A stretch of DNA of 64,000 bases from JANQOH01 sp965214495 (lineage in GTDB: Bacteria > Pseudomonadota > Alphaproteobacteria > UBA7887), in assembly GCA_965214495.1 (NCBI GenBank), contig OZ243958.1, forward strand, positions 1,178,001 through 1,242,000, in the 5' to 3' direction. The position numbers and the translations under genes were made by a program. Shown one piece after another: positions 46,360 through 56,100 of the stretch. The notes under the pieces were generated by a model. That model did not search any database, had not been told where the DNA came from, and saw only the letters and a list, made by a program, of their open reading frames with translations. How positions within the stretch are numbered: position 1 is the first letter of the stretch; each line of letters begins with the position of its first letter.

Positions 46360-47070
46360 TCAACGCCGTCGCGGCGAGGGCAGTTTCAGCACGTCGCGCC
46401 CGGCGCGGCGGTTGAAGTCCTCCAATGCCGGCCGGCCGCCGACCGCATAGACCGCGACGGCTTGCAGCAGGTCGCGCAGCAGCCGCGCGCTGGCGCTGTC
46501 GAACCGGCAGTAGGCGCCGCCCGACAGTTTCGCCATCTGCTTGAAAGCGGCCCCGGCCCACGGGTCGCCGCCCTCGTGAAACAGGAACAACGGCACGCCG
46601 TTCAGTCCGAGCCGGCCGGCGAGATGGCACAGTTCGTCGACTTCTTCCTCGCAGCAGTCGCCGATGAACACCACGGCGTCGACTCCGCCGCGCTCGGTCT
46701 CGTCGAGCGCGTGACGCAGCACGCGGGCGATCTGGGTGCGGCCGCCGAGGCAGCGCACACCGGTCATCCGGCGCAGCAGGGCCGCCGACTCGGTCTCGAA
46801 CGGGCTCGCCTCGAACTCGCGATAGCCGCGGTAGTAGGCGAGCTGGATGGCGAGCGTGCCGAGCGCGGCGGTTTCGGAGAACATCGCGGCCTGGATATCG
46901 CACGCCTGATCCCAGGTGCGACCGCGGCTCTGGGTGGCGTCGAGGGCGAAGATCAAGCGGCCCTTGCCGCGGCCCGACTTGCGCAGGGCCAGGCTCGCCG
47001 CGCGCTCGAGAAAGGCGTCGATCTCCGTGTCGGAAGACCGGGTGGCGAGGCTGTCGCGTTGGCGGGGCAT
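46360..47070 (-). CDS. VWA-like domain protein
   Basis: A 236-residue protein with a von Willebrand factor A-like core: IFALDATQSRGRTWDQACDI (degenerate MIDAS, D-x-T-x-S), GGRTQIARVLRHAL and VDAVVFIGDCCEEEVDELC. No export signal, so cytosolic. Gene order mipZ - VWA - J-domain is seen in other Alphaproteobacteria; function unknown. Confidence 0.82.
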   Translation of the reverse strand: MPRQRDSLATRSSDTEIDAFLERAASLALRKSGRGKGRLIFALDATQSRGRTWDQACDIQAAMFSETAALGTLAIQLAYYRGYREFEASPFETESAALLRRMTGVRCLGGRTQIARVLRHALDETERGGVDAVVFIGDCCEEEVDELCHLAGRLGLNGVPLFLFHEGGDPWAGAAFKQMAKLSGGAYCRFDSASARLLRDLLQAVAVYAVGGRPALEDFNRRAGRDVLKLPSPRRR

Positions 47071-47082
47071 CGACCTTGCGGG

Positions 47083-47889
47083 TCAGCGGGAGGTTGCGGG
47101 CCGGCCGGCGGCGGCGGGCGCGGCGCTGCCGGCGGCGCCGCGCAACGCCGCTTCGAGCAAGCCGCGCAGTTCGGACCGCGCGCCGACATGGGACATGGTC
47201 ATGCGGATGCCGGCCACGCCGAGGTCGAGCACGGTGAGGCCTCTGGGGAACAGTTCGCGGAAGATCACGCGCTCGGCGAAGCCGGGGATCAGGCGGCAGC
47301 CGACGCGCGGGGCCAGGGCGGTCAGCGCGGTCTCGACCCGGCGCTTGTTGCGCGCGTCGATATGGGAAAGGCGGTTGCGCATGACCACCCAATCGATTTC
47401 AGCGCGGTCGCGCGCGGCGCGAACCTTCTTCTGCTCCCACACCATCGCGCTGTAGCGGCCGGGCGCGGCGACTCCGTCGGTGTCCGGATCGATATCGGCG
47501 AGGACGTCGAGGTCGACGAAGCTGTCGTTGACCGGGGTGACCAGAACGTCGGCGTGGCTATGAGCGAGCCGCGACAGCGGGGTGTCGCTGCCCGGGCTGT
47601 CGATGACGGCGACGTCGTGGTCTCCGGCGAGTTCGGCGAGGCGGTCGGGCAGCGGCGCGCGGCTGCCGACCAGCGGGAACAGCTCGTGGTCGGGCAGCGG
47701 CAGGGCCAGCCCGTTCGCCTCGGCGTGGGCGGCGCGGTTGGCCAGGAACCGGGTCAGGGTGTGCTGGCGGCTGTCGATATCGAGGCTGGCGACGCGGTAG
47801 CCGAGGCCGAGCAGGCCGACGACGAGATGCGCGGCGATAGTGGATTTCCCCGAGCCGCCCTTCTCGTTGCCGACGACGATCACCCGCAT
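47083..47889 (-). CDS. mipZ: Division-plane ATPase MipZ
   Basis: A 268-residue ParA/MinD-superfamily ATPase. Deviant Walker A VVGNEKGGSGKST at the N-terminus, VASLDIDSRQHTLTRFLANR, VAVIDSPGSD, LVTPVNDSFVDLDVLADID and VVMRNRLSHIDARNKRRV are MipZ hallmarks. In Alphaproteobacteria MipZ binds ParB at the poles and inhibits FtsZ, placing division at mid-cell. ATG 47889 is preferred over GTG 47904. Confidence 0.93.
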   Translation of the reverse strand: MRVIVVGNEKGGSGKSTIAAHLVVGLLGLGYRVASLDIDSRQHTLTRFLANRAAHAEANGLALPLPDHELFPLVGSRAPLPDRLAELAGDHDVAVIDSPGSDTPLSRLAHSHADVLVTPVNDSFVDLDVLADIDPDTDGVAAPGRYSAMVWEQKKVRAARDRAEIDWVVMRNRLSHIDARNKRRVETALTALAPRVGCRLIPGFAERVIFRELFPRGLTVLDLGVAGIRMTMSHVGARSELRGLLEAALRGAAGSAAPAAAGRPATSR

Positions 47890-48181
47890 GGACCGCTCCT
47901 GCACGCGGCGAATCGTCGCCAGTCTAGCACGGGCGCGGCGCGGGGATTCGACAGCGGGCGACGAAAGCAGCGATATCGGCCCGATCTTCAGCGCGCCCGA
48001 CCGGGCAGATCGCGGGTCGGCGACACACCGTCACCGAGCAATTCGCATTTGGCGGCTCGACCGACATGCGCGGCAATCTCTCCGCAGAGGGTCTCGGGCC
48101 CGGCTGGGTTGTTGTCTAATTCCGGCTCTTCGATCAAGCTCTCCCCGCGTCGTTCGGTTGTGCTTGTCTTCGCCGGGGACA

Positions 48182-48253
48182 GGGTGCGCCGGCGTCTCGC
48201 CGGCATTCTTGCGGTCGCGCGCGGCGCGATGCCGGCGAGACGCCGGCGCACCC
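48182..48253. repeat. Paired REP-like hairpin, left border of defence island
   Basis: Two 25-bp arms (48182-48206 and 48229-48253) are perfect inverted copies, each with its own 17-bp palindrome GCCGGCG-TCT-CGCCGGC. The same pair, identical over 24 bp per arm, lies at 62073-62180. The 526-bp gap between mipZ and the AbrB gene contains this pair, the operator-like palindrome below, and nothing else I recognise. Confidence 0.9.
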
Positions 48254-48378
48254 AGCGAGGCGCGGGTATGCGAGCGCCGTAATGAGGGCCGCTGCGTCCC
48301 GGCACGCAACCGGCATTCGAACGAGAATCGCCGATCGTCACCCGCACGACTCGCCTACCCCAACTCTCAATGGTATGG

Positions 48379-48397
48379 TAGTAGGAATTTCCAACTA
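48379..48397 (+). promoter_or_regulatory. Candidate operator palindrome upstream of the AbrB-RM operon
   Basis: The 19-bp imperfect palindrome TAGTAGGAATTTCCAACTA (8 of 9 arm positions match) ends 18 bp before the AbrB-like ATG. A binding site for the operon's own AbrB-type protein is the obvious inference; no consensus was available to test. Confidence 0.4.
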
Positions 48398-48415
48398 TCG
48401 TCGTGCGAGGTCGCC

Positions 48416-48736
48416 ATGACGTTGGTAACCGTGAAGCCGAAGTTCCAGGTCACCATTCCCGCGAAGCTGCGCAAAGGCATCGATCTTCGCGAAGGCGACA
48501 TCATGGAGGCGACCGTGGTCGGCGACGGGATCCTCTTGCGGCCCAAGGAGGTGGTGGACAGGAACGCGGCGGCCGACCGCATTGCCGCCGGCTTTGCGAT
48601 GGCCCGGCCTTCGCCTGGAGAGCTCGGACGTTCCGAGGACGAGATCATGAGCGACGCGACCGGCGAAATAGCCAATTCGCGCCGCGAACGGCGCCGCCGG
48701 ACCCCCGACGCGCGATCCGGAGACCGCCGACCATGA
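48416..48736 (+). CDS. AbrB/MazE-type swapped-hairpin DNA-binding protein
   Basis: A 106-residue protein. Residues 1-45 form a SpoVT/AbrB domain (VKPKFQVTIPAKLRKGIDLREGD), the rest is a charged tail ending in Arg-rich sequence. Such proteins bind DNA as dimers and act as antitoxins or autoregulators. No toxin gene follows; instead its stop overlaps the Res gene (ATGA), so it most likely regulates the restriction-modification operon. Confidence 0.82.
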   Translation: MTLVTVKPKFQVTIPAKLRKGIDLREGDIMEATVVGDGILLRPKEVVDRNAAADRIAAGFAMARPSPGELGRSEDEIMSDATGEIANSRRERRRRTPDARSGDRRP

Positions 48737-51700
48737 CGGATCGTTTCTTCGAACGGCCGATCCTCAACTCGCCCTACGACTATCCCTCGCGGCATTGGGA
48801 ACTGGACGAGGGCGGCCAGCCGACGAACCGGATCGTCGAGCGCCGCCGCCGGGTCTCGTTCGTCACGCCGATCCCCAAGCCGCGAAAGCGCAAGCGGGGC
48901 CAGCGCGAGATGGTTTTCGACGAAGCCGCGCAGGGGCTCGCCACCGACGACCAGCAATACGACCTGATCGAAATCATCGACAGTATCCGGCACGAGGTCG
49001 GCAGGTGGCGGGCGCTGCCGGAGTCGCAGTGGCGGGTGACGCCGGAGACCGCCCGGCTTCTGCGGCATTGGCGCCATCACCGGTTCGCCGACTTCCGACC
49101 GTTCTTCTGCCAGGTCGAAGCCGTCGAGACCGCCATCTGGCTGACCGAGGTCGCTCCGACACGGGGCAAGGCCGGACGGCGGTTCCTCGACCACCTGGAG
49201 GCGGCGAACGCCGAGGCGAACCCGGACCTCGCGCGGCTGGCGCTGAAGCTGGCCACCGGCGCCGGCAAGACCGCCGTCATGGCGATGTTGATCGCCTGGC
49301 AAACGGTGAACGCGGTCCGCCGCCCGAACAGCCGGCGGTTCACGCGCGGCTTCCTGGTCGTGACCCCGGGGCTGACCATCCGCGACCGGCTCCGCGTGCT
49401 CCAGCCCAATGACCCGGACAGCTACTACCGCCGCCGCGAACTGGTTCCCGCCGACATGGCGGACGCCCTGGACCGGGCGAAGATCGTCATCACCAACTTC
49501 CACGCCTTCAAGCGGCGCGAGACGATGACGGTCTCCAAGGGCGGCCGCGCCCTCCTCGAGGGGCGGGGCGCGGCGTTGCAGGCGCTCGAGACCGAAGGCC
49601 AGATGCTGCGGCGCGTCATGCCGGAACTTATGGGGCTCGGGAACGTGATGGCGCTGAACGACGAGGCGCATCACTGCTACCGCGAGAAACCGGGCGAGGG
49701 CGACGAAGGGGCACTAAAGGGCGACGACCGCAAGGAGGCGGAGAAGAACCGGGAGGCCGCCCGGCTGTGGATCTCCGGGCTGGAAGCCGTGGGCCGCACG
49801 CTCGGCCTCGCCCGGGTCGTCGATCTCTCGGCGACACCGTTCTTCCTGCGCGGTTCGGGCTATGCGGAAGGCACGCTGTTCCCCTGGACGGCGAGCGACT
49901 TCTCGCTCATGGACGCGATCGAATGCGGTATCGTCAAGCTGCCCCGCGTGCCGGTCGCCGACAACATTCCCGGCGAGGAGATGCCGAAGTTCCGCAATTT
50001 GTGGGACCACATCGGCAAGAAGATGCCGAGGAAGGGCCGGGGCAAGGCCGGCGCTCTCGATCCGCTCGCGATCCCGGTCGAGCTCCAGACCGCGTTGGAA
50101 GCCCTCTACGGGCACTACGAGAAGACGTTCGAGATGTGGCGGGACACCGGCATCGACGTTCCGCCCTGCTTCATCGTCGTGTGCAACAACACCGCGACCT
50201 CGAAGCTGGTTTACGACTACGTTTCCGGCTTCCACCGCGAGAATCCGGACGGCTCGACGACCCTGGAGAGCGGCCGTCTCGAGCTGTTCCGCAACTTCGA
50301 CGAGCACGGCAACCCGCTCGCCCGCCCCCGGACGCTGCTCATCGACAGCACGCAGCTCGAGTCCGGCGAGGCGCTCGACAAGAACTTCCGCGCCGCCGCC
50401 GGCGACGAGATCGAGCGCTTCCGCCGCGAGATCGTCGCGCGCACGGGCGACCGCCAACAGGCGGAGAACCTGTCCGACCAGGACCTGCTGCGCGAGGCGA
50501 TGAACACCGTCGGCAAGGCGGGCCGGCTCGGCGGCGAAACCCGCTGCGTGGTCTCGGTGTCGATGCTGACGGAGGGTTGGGACGCCAACACCGTCACCCA
50601 CATCCTCGGCGTGCGCGCCTTCGGGACGCAGCTCCTGTGCGAGCAGGTGGTCGGCCGGGCGCTGCGCCGGCAATCCTACGACCTCAACGAGGACGACCGC
50701 CTCGACGCCGAATATGCCGACGTGCTCGGCATCCCCTTCGACTTCACAGCCCGGCCGGTCGTCGCCCGGCCGCCGACGCCGCGCGAGGCGGTGCAGGTCA
50801 GGGCCGTCACGCCCGAGCGCGACGCCTGCGAGATCCGTTTCCCCCGCGTCGCCGGCTACCGGATCGAACTGCCCGAGGAGCGGCTCGACGCGACGTTCGA
50901 CGACGACGACACCCTCGTGCTCACGCCCGATCTCGTCGGTCCGTCCGTCACCCGCAACGAGGGCATCGTCGGCGAGGGCGTGACTTTGAACCTCCAGCAT
51001 CTCCGGGACATGCGCCGTTCGACCCTGCTGTTCCATCTCACCAAACGCCTGCTGGAGACCAAGTGGCGCGATCCCGGCGCGGACCCGAGGCTCCACCTGT
51101 TCGGCCAACTCAAACGGGTCACGCGGCGATGGCTCGACGGCCACCTGGTTTGCAAGGGCGGCACCTATCCGGCCCAACTCGCCTATCAGGAACTCGCCGA
51201 CATGGCCTGCGAGCGCATCACGCGGGGGATCGTCGCGCGCCATAAGGGCGAGCGCCCGGTCACCGCCGTTCTCGACCCCTACAACCCCGCCGGCTCGACG
51301 ATTCACGTCCGCTTCGCCACGTCGAAGCAGAGCCGTTGGAAAACCGACCCGCGACGCTGCCATATCAACTGGGCGGTCTGCGACAGCGACTGGGAGGCCG
51401 AGTTCTGCCGCGTCGCCGAGGCGCACCCGCGGGTGACCGCCTATGTCAAGAATCAGGGGCTGGGGCTGGAGGTTCCCTACCGGTCGGGATCGGAATCCCG
51501 GACCTATATCCCCGATTTCGTCGTGCTGGTGGACGACGGCCGCGGCGCCGACGATCCGCTTCACCTGGTCGTCGAGATCAAGGGCTACCGCGGCGAGGAC
51601 GCCAAGGACAAGAAGGCGACGATGGAGACCTTCTGGATCCCCGCCGTCAACGATCTGGGCGCCCATGGCCGCTGGGCGTTCGCCGAGTTCGGAGACGCCT

Positions 51701-51837
51701 ACGCCATGGAGGACGACTTCGCCGCGAAGCTGGACGAAGAGTTCAACCGGATGGTCCGGCAGTTCGTGCCGGCGACGAAGAGCGAGGAGGCCGATCCGCT
51801 GAGAAGGCGCAGTGGTAAGGAACTCGAGAACGCATGA
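48733..51837 (+). CDS. Type III restriction enzyme Res-like helicase-nuclease (BPTD_3080-like)
   Basis: A 1034-residue SF2 translocase with a nuclease. Walker A LATGAGKTAVMAML (~residue 173), DEAH-like LNDEAHHCY (~308), LSATPFFL (~365), and the arginine motif QVVGRALRRQS (~637). C-terminally a PD-(D/E)xK nuclease: IPDFVVLVDDG (~926) and LVVEIKGY (~946). It should cut DNA upon ATP-driven contact when sites are unmethylated. Translationally coupled to the AbrB gene and to the next gene (ATGA both sides). Order res before mod, with two genes in between, differs from classic type III loci. Confidence 0.88.
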   Translation: MTDRFFERPILNSPYDYPSRHWELDEGGQPTNRIVERRRRVSFVTPIPKPRKRKRGQREMVFDEAAQGLATDDQQYDLIEIIDSIRHEVGRWRALPESQWRVTPETARLLRHWRHHRFADFRPFFCQVEAVETAIWLTEVAPTRGKAGRRFLDHLEAANAEANPDLARLALKLATGAGKTAVMAMLIAWQTVNAVRRPNSRRFTRGFLVVTPGLTIRDRLRVLQPNDPDSYYRRRELVPADMADALDRAKIVITNFHAFKRRETMTVSKGGRALLEGRGAALQALETEGQMLRRVMPELMGLGNVMALNDEAHHCYREKPGEGDEGALKGDDRKEAEKNREAARLWISGLEAVGRTLGLARVVDLSATPFFLRGSGYAEGTLFPWTASDFSLMDAIECGIVKLPRVPVADNIPGEEMPKFRNLWDHIGKKMPRKGRGKAGALDPLAIPVELQTALEALYGHYEKTFEMWRDTGIDVPPCFIVVCNNTATSKLVYDYVSGFHRENPDGSTTLESGRLELFRNFDEHGNPLARPRTLLIDSTQLESGEALDKNFRAAAGDEIERFRREIVARTGDRQQAENLSDQDLLREAMNTVGKAGRLGGETRCVVSVSMLTEGWDANTVTHILGVRAFGTQLLCEQVVGRALRRQSYDLNEDDRLDAEYADVLGIPFDFTARPVVARPPTPREAVQVRAVTPERDACEIRFPRVAGYRIELPEERLDATFDDDDTLVLTPDLVGPSVTRNEGIVGEGVTLNLQHLRDMRRSTLLFHLTKRLLETKWRDPGADPRLHLFGQLKRVTRRWLDGHLVCKGGTYPAQLAYQELADMACERITRGIVARHKGERPVTAVLDPYNPAGSTIHVRFATSKQSRWKTDPRRCHINWAVCDSDWEAEFCRVAEAHPRVTAYVKNQGLGLEVPYRSGSESRTYIPDFVVLVDDGRGADDPLHLVVEIKGYRGEDAKDKKATMETFWIPAVNDLGAHGRWAFAEFGDAYAMEDDFAAKLDEEFNRMVRQFVPATKSEEADPLRRRSGKELENA

Positions 51838-52307
51838 ACACTCGGCCCTACACCGACGAGGAACTCGATACGCTTCGGTCGATGCCGAAGCGGGTAGCCA
51901 CTCGACGAGCACGCTGGCTGGACAAGCCAAGGAACAAGCCCGGGCACCGTCAGCGCAGTTTTCGCGCCGTCGGACAACAAGGCCACGAACACCGCTTTTT
52001 GGTTTACCAACGTCAAAACCTCGACGACGACAACGACTTTTCTTGTGGAATCTCCTATCTTCCGCTTCGAAGCTCGCCTCTGACGCTGGCGCGCTACAAC
52101 GGATCGAGCCATTTGCATCGGGACATCGCCTACCGCCCGCACGTTCACCGAGCTTCGGAAAGGGCGATTGCAGCGGGAAAGAAGCCCGAGTTCGACGCGA
52201 AGGAGACCGATCGATTCGAGACCCTTGAAGGTGCTTTGGCTTGTCTGATCGAGGACTTCAATCTGAGCGGTTTGACCGCTCAACCGGATCACCCAAGGTT
52301 GCTCTGA
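51834..52307 (+). CDS. Accessory protein of the RM operon, unknown function
   Basis: A 157-residue protein starting in an ATGA overlap with res. It has a charged N-terminus (PYTDEELDTLRSMPKRVATRRARWLDKP), a beta-rich centre (HEHRFLVYQRQNLDDDNDFSCGISY) and two His-containing motifs (SSHLHRDIAYRPHVHR). Family not recognised with certainty; it resembles DUF6978-like proteins often next to DUF1828 genes. Its TGA shares bases with the next ATG (TGATG). Confidence 0.72.
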   Translation: MNTRPYTDEELDTLRSMPKRVATRRARWLDKPRNKPGHRQRSFRAVGQQGHEHRFLVYQRQNLDDDNDFSCGISYLPLRSSPLTLARYNGSSHLHRDIAYRPHVHRASERAIAAGKKPEFDAKETDRFETLEGALACLIEDFNLSGLTAQPDHPRLL

Positions 52308-53089
52308 TGGCGCTCGACACCGATGCACTCCATAAGCTCCTGTGCGCGCGTCTCTGCGAGGACGTCGTGGTCGAACAACGTCCGGATGGCGCGCTGATGC
52401 TCCGCACGCACTTCGCGTTTCCCGACGGGGATCGCTACCCGATCCACCTCTCCGAGTCGGTATCGGGCGGGCTTCGGTTGTCGGACCGCGGCCACACGCT
52501 CATGCACATCAGCTACGAGCACGACGTCGACTCGTTCATGGACGGTACCCGCGGGATGCTCCTCGAACGCATCATGAGCGAGAGCGGGCTGCAATGGGAT
52601 GGCGGCGCCTTCCGCTTCGACACGGCGCCCGAACGGCTGCCGGAGGCGGTATTTCAGTTCGGACAGGCGCTGACCAGGATCTACGACCTGACGTTTCTGT
52701 CGCGTTCGAACGTCGGCTCGACGTTTTACGACGACCTTGCCGACCTTCTCTCCCGGCTGGTGGACGAGACCAAGCTTCAACGCGACTACCAACCGGAGGT
52801 ACCGAACGCCCAGGCTTATCGGGTGGACTACCGGATCGAGGGTAAGGACGACGTTCCGTTGTTCTTGTACGGTGTGCCCAACCGTGACAAGGCACGGTTG
52901 ACGACGATCATGCTGTCCTACTTCCACCGGCATGAGATCAGGTTCGAATCGATTCTCGTCTTTGAGAATCAGACCGAGATTCCCAGGCTGGACCTCGCCC
53001 GGCTCTCGGATGTCGGCGGTGACATGATCTCGTCGTTGGAGTCGCACGAGGACTTCAACCGGAAGCTCCTTCAGCGCGTGGCGGCCTGA
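52307..53089 (+). CDS. DUF1828/DUF1829-like accessory protein
   Basis: A 260-residue protein. N-terminal DUF1828-like region (LHKLLCARLCEDVVVEQRPDG..., LSESVSGGLRLSDRGHTLMH) and C-terminal DUF1829-like region (YRVDYRIEGKDDVPLFLYGV, FESILVFENQTEIPRLDLARLSD). Family members are phage- and defence-associated with no assigned activity. Coupled to the gene before it and followed by mod after 26 bp, so it probably belongs to the RM system. Confidence 0.78.
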   Translation: MALDTDALHKLLCARLCEDVVVEQRPDGALMLRTHFAFPDGDRYPIHLSESVSGGLRLSDRGHTLMHISYEHDVDSFMDGTRGMLLERIMSESGLQWDGGAFRFDTAPERLPEAVFQFGQALTRIYDLTFLSRSNVGSTFYDDLADLLSRLVDETKLQRDYQPEVPNAQAYRVDYRIEGKDDVPLFLYGVPNRDKARLTTIMLSYFHRHEIRFESILVFENQTEIPRLDLARLSDVGGDMISSLESHEDFNRKLLQRVAA

Positions 53090-53115
53090 CGAGTCGGGAG
53101 ACGAGGAGCAGATTC

Positions 53116-56100
53116 ATGGCGCGAACACCCAAGAAAACGAAGCGGGTCGCAACCCTCACTCACGACGAGGCGGCGCGGCGCAACATCCCGACGGCCGAAG
53201 CTCAGTCCATCATGCACGACGAGGACAAGACGCCGGTCCGCGTCGCCTATGAGCGGCGCAACCGCGACCTCGACCCGCAACTCGTCTGGCGCGGCAAGGA
53301 CGAACAGGACGCGGTCGATCTCGTGGTCGGGGCCCCGCCGCTGTTCATCCAGGAGAAGGTGCACCCGAAGGTCCTGATCGACGACCTGCTGCGCGACTCG
53401 AAGCGCCGCCGCGACGAGGCCGCATCAGAGGCGCCTGACCTGTTCGCGGACTTCAACGGCCTGCCGGAGGGTGCGGCGCGGACCGAGTTCTACCGCCACG
53501 ACGCCAACTGGTCGAACCGCATGATCCTGGGCGACAGCCTTCAGGCGATGGCGTCGCTGGCGGAACGCGAAGGGCTGCGCGGCAAGGTGCAATGCATCTA
53601 TATCGACCCGCCTTACGGGATAAAGTTCAACTCCAACTTCCAGTGGTCCACCACCAGCCGCGATGTCAAGGACGGCAAGGCCGGGCACATCACCCGCGAG
53701 CCGGAGCAGGTGAAAGCCTTCCGCGACACCTGGCGCGACGGCATTCACTCCTACCTCACCTATCTGCGGGACCGCCTGACCGTGGCGCGGGAGTTGCTGA
53801 CAGAAAGTGGATCGGTCTTCGTGCAGATCGGGGACGAGAATGTCCACCGCGTGCGAGCGCTGATGGATGAGGTGTTTGGGGAGGATAATTTTGTTTCGCA
53901 GATTTCTTTTTCTCGTTCTGCAGCACGGGGTACAGGTACAAAGAGTTTGGATAATGTTTGTGATTATTTGGTTTGGTTTTCACGAAATAGAGGTTTGTTG
54001 AAATACCGTCAAATGTACAGAATGATAGAGGAATGGAGTTCAGATCGATCTCTAAACCCATTCCTGTATTTGGAATCGAGAGAAGGTGCTCGTCGCACAA
54101 TAAGGAAGTCTGAAAGAAATGATTTGTCTGTATTTTCAAGTAAATTTAGGCGATATAGGATAATTACACTCTCGGCACAAACAACTTCGACTTCTTCTTC
54201 TATATATTCCTTTCAGGGGCAGTCATTTCTCCCTGCCACGGGGCGTGGTTGGAAGGCAAGCTTGCAAGGATTGTATAGAATGGCGCTCAGTAATCGTCTT
54301 CAAGTGGCGGGGTCGTCACTAAACTATATATCTTACGCGAGGGAACGGCCGGGTATTCCATTTACTAATCAGTGGACAGATACGGCAGGAGTCGCTGATG
54401 AAAAACACTATGTGGTGCAAACTTCAGGGAAGATACTTGAACGCTGCATCCTGATGACCACCGACCCCGGCGACCTAGTGCTCGACCCCACCTGCGGCTC
54501 CGGCACCACCGCCTATGTCGCCGAGCAATGGGGCCGGCGCTGGATCACCATCGACACATCGCGCGTGGCGCTCGCGCTCGCCCGGGCGCGGATCATGGGC
54601 GCGCGCTATCCGTGGTATCTGCTTGCCGACAGCCCCGAAGGCCGGCGCAAGGAAGCCGAAATCACGCGCCGCGCGTCCGCCGAAGCGCCGACCCGCGGCG
54701 ACATCCGCCAGGGCTTCGTCTATGAGCGCGTGCCGCATATCACGCTGAAGTCCATCGCCAACAACGCCGAGATCGACACGATCTGGGAGACGTGGCAGCA
54801 GACGCTGGAACCGCTGCGCGCGCAACTCAACGCGGCGCTGGGCCAAAGCTGGAAGGAATGGGAGATCCCGCGCGAGGCCGGTGACGGTTGGCCCGACGAT
54901 GCGACGGACACGCATGGGAAGTGGTGGGACGCCCGCATCGCCCGGCAGAAGGAGATCGACGCCTCGATCGCCGCGAAGGCCGACACCGAATACCTCTACG
55001 ACAAGCCCTATACCGACAATGCCCGCGTCCGCGTCGCCGGCCCGTTCACGGTCGAGAGCCTCGCCCCGCACCGGATGCTGGCGGTGGACGAGGACGACGA
55101 GGTGTTCAGCCAGCTCGCCGAGAAGAAGCTCGGCTATGGCGAGGCGGCGGACTTCGCCGCCATGGCCCTGGAGCATCTGAAGACCGCCGGCGTCCAGCAG
55201 GCCCACAGGGAAGACCGGATCGCCTTCTCGTCGCTTGCGCCCTGGCCGGGCCGGTATGTCTGCGCCGAGGGGCGCTACACCGAGGGCGGCGGCGAGGCCG
55301 GCGTCGAGCGCCGCGCCGCGGTCTTCGTCGGCCCCGAGTTCGGCACCGTCTCGCACCCCGATCTTGTCGCCGCCGCACGCGAGGCGGCCGACGCCGGCTT
55401 CGACGTGCTGATCGCCTGCGCCTTCAGCTACGACGCCCACTCGACCGAGTTCGAGAAGCTGGGGCGCGTCCCGGTTCTCAAGGCGCGGATGAACGCCGAC
55501 CTCCACATGGCCGGCGACCTCAAGAACACCGGCAAGGGCAACCTGTTCGTGATTTTTGGGGAGCCGGATATCGAAGTGGTTAGTGAGAAGTGGCTTGTGG
55601 ATAGTTCCGGGAACCGGGTGGCGCCTTATGACATCTTTACGCTCGTATCGGGAGTTGACGGTCTGGCGGAAATCAATGGACTTGGCCGTGAACGTTTACA
55701 CGCTGACGCGGCGCTTTCCCGCTGCCGAGAGATATGGGATCACCTCGCAGATGCGGCGGGCGGCGACCTCGATCCCGGCCAACATCGCGGAGGGACAAGC
55801 ACGGCGGACCACGGGGGAGTTTCTACAGTCGCTTGGCATCGCGCGGGGCTCCCTGGCGGAACTCGAAACCTTCGTGACTTTGTGCCCGAGATTGCGGCTG
55901 ATCGATCAGGAGACTTCGGCGAACTTGTCGAGCGACTGCGCCGAGATCAACAAGATGCTTCATGCCCTGATGCGTTCACTATCCACTCGCCACTGACCAC
56001 TTGCCACTACACGCAAGTGAAGATCAACGGCGTGGACGTGTTCCACCCCAATACCGGCGAAGTGCGCAGCGACGGGCCGGACGGCATCGCCTGCTGGTTC

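Noticed and set aside
48416..48736. MazEF-type toxin-antitoxin module
   Set aside because: The AbrB/MazE-like gene is followed directly by the restriction enzyme; no MazF, PIN or other small toxin gene is present.
53756..54139. 127-residue minus-strand open frame in the AT-rich part of mod
   Set aside because: Low-complexity antisense product of the AT-rich segment; no start context or homology signal, while the plus-strand frame is continuous with mod.
55575..56008. Diversity-generating retroelement (Avd-like four-helix protein)
   Set aside because: No reverse transcriptase, template repeat or variable repeat is present near the four-helix gene; the ends fit an intervening-sequence element better.
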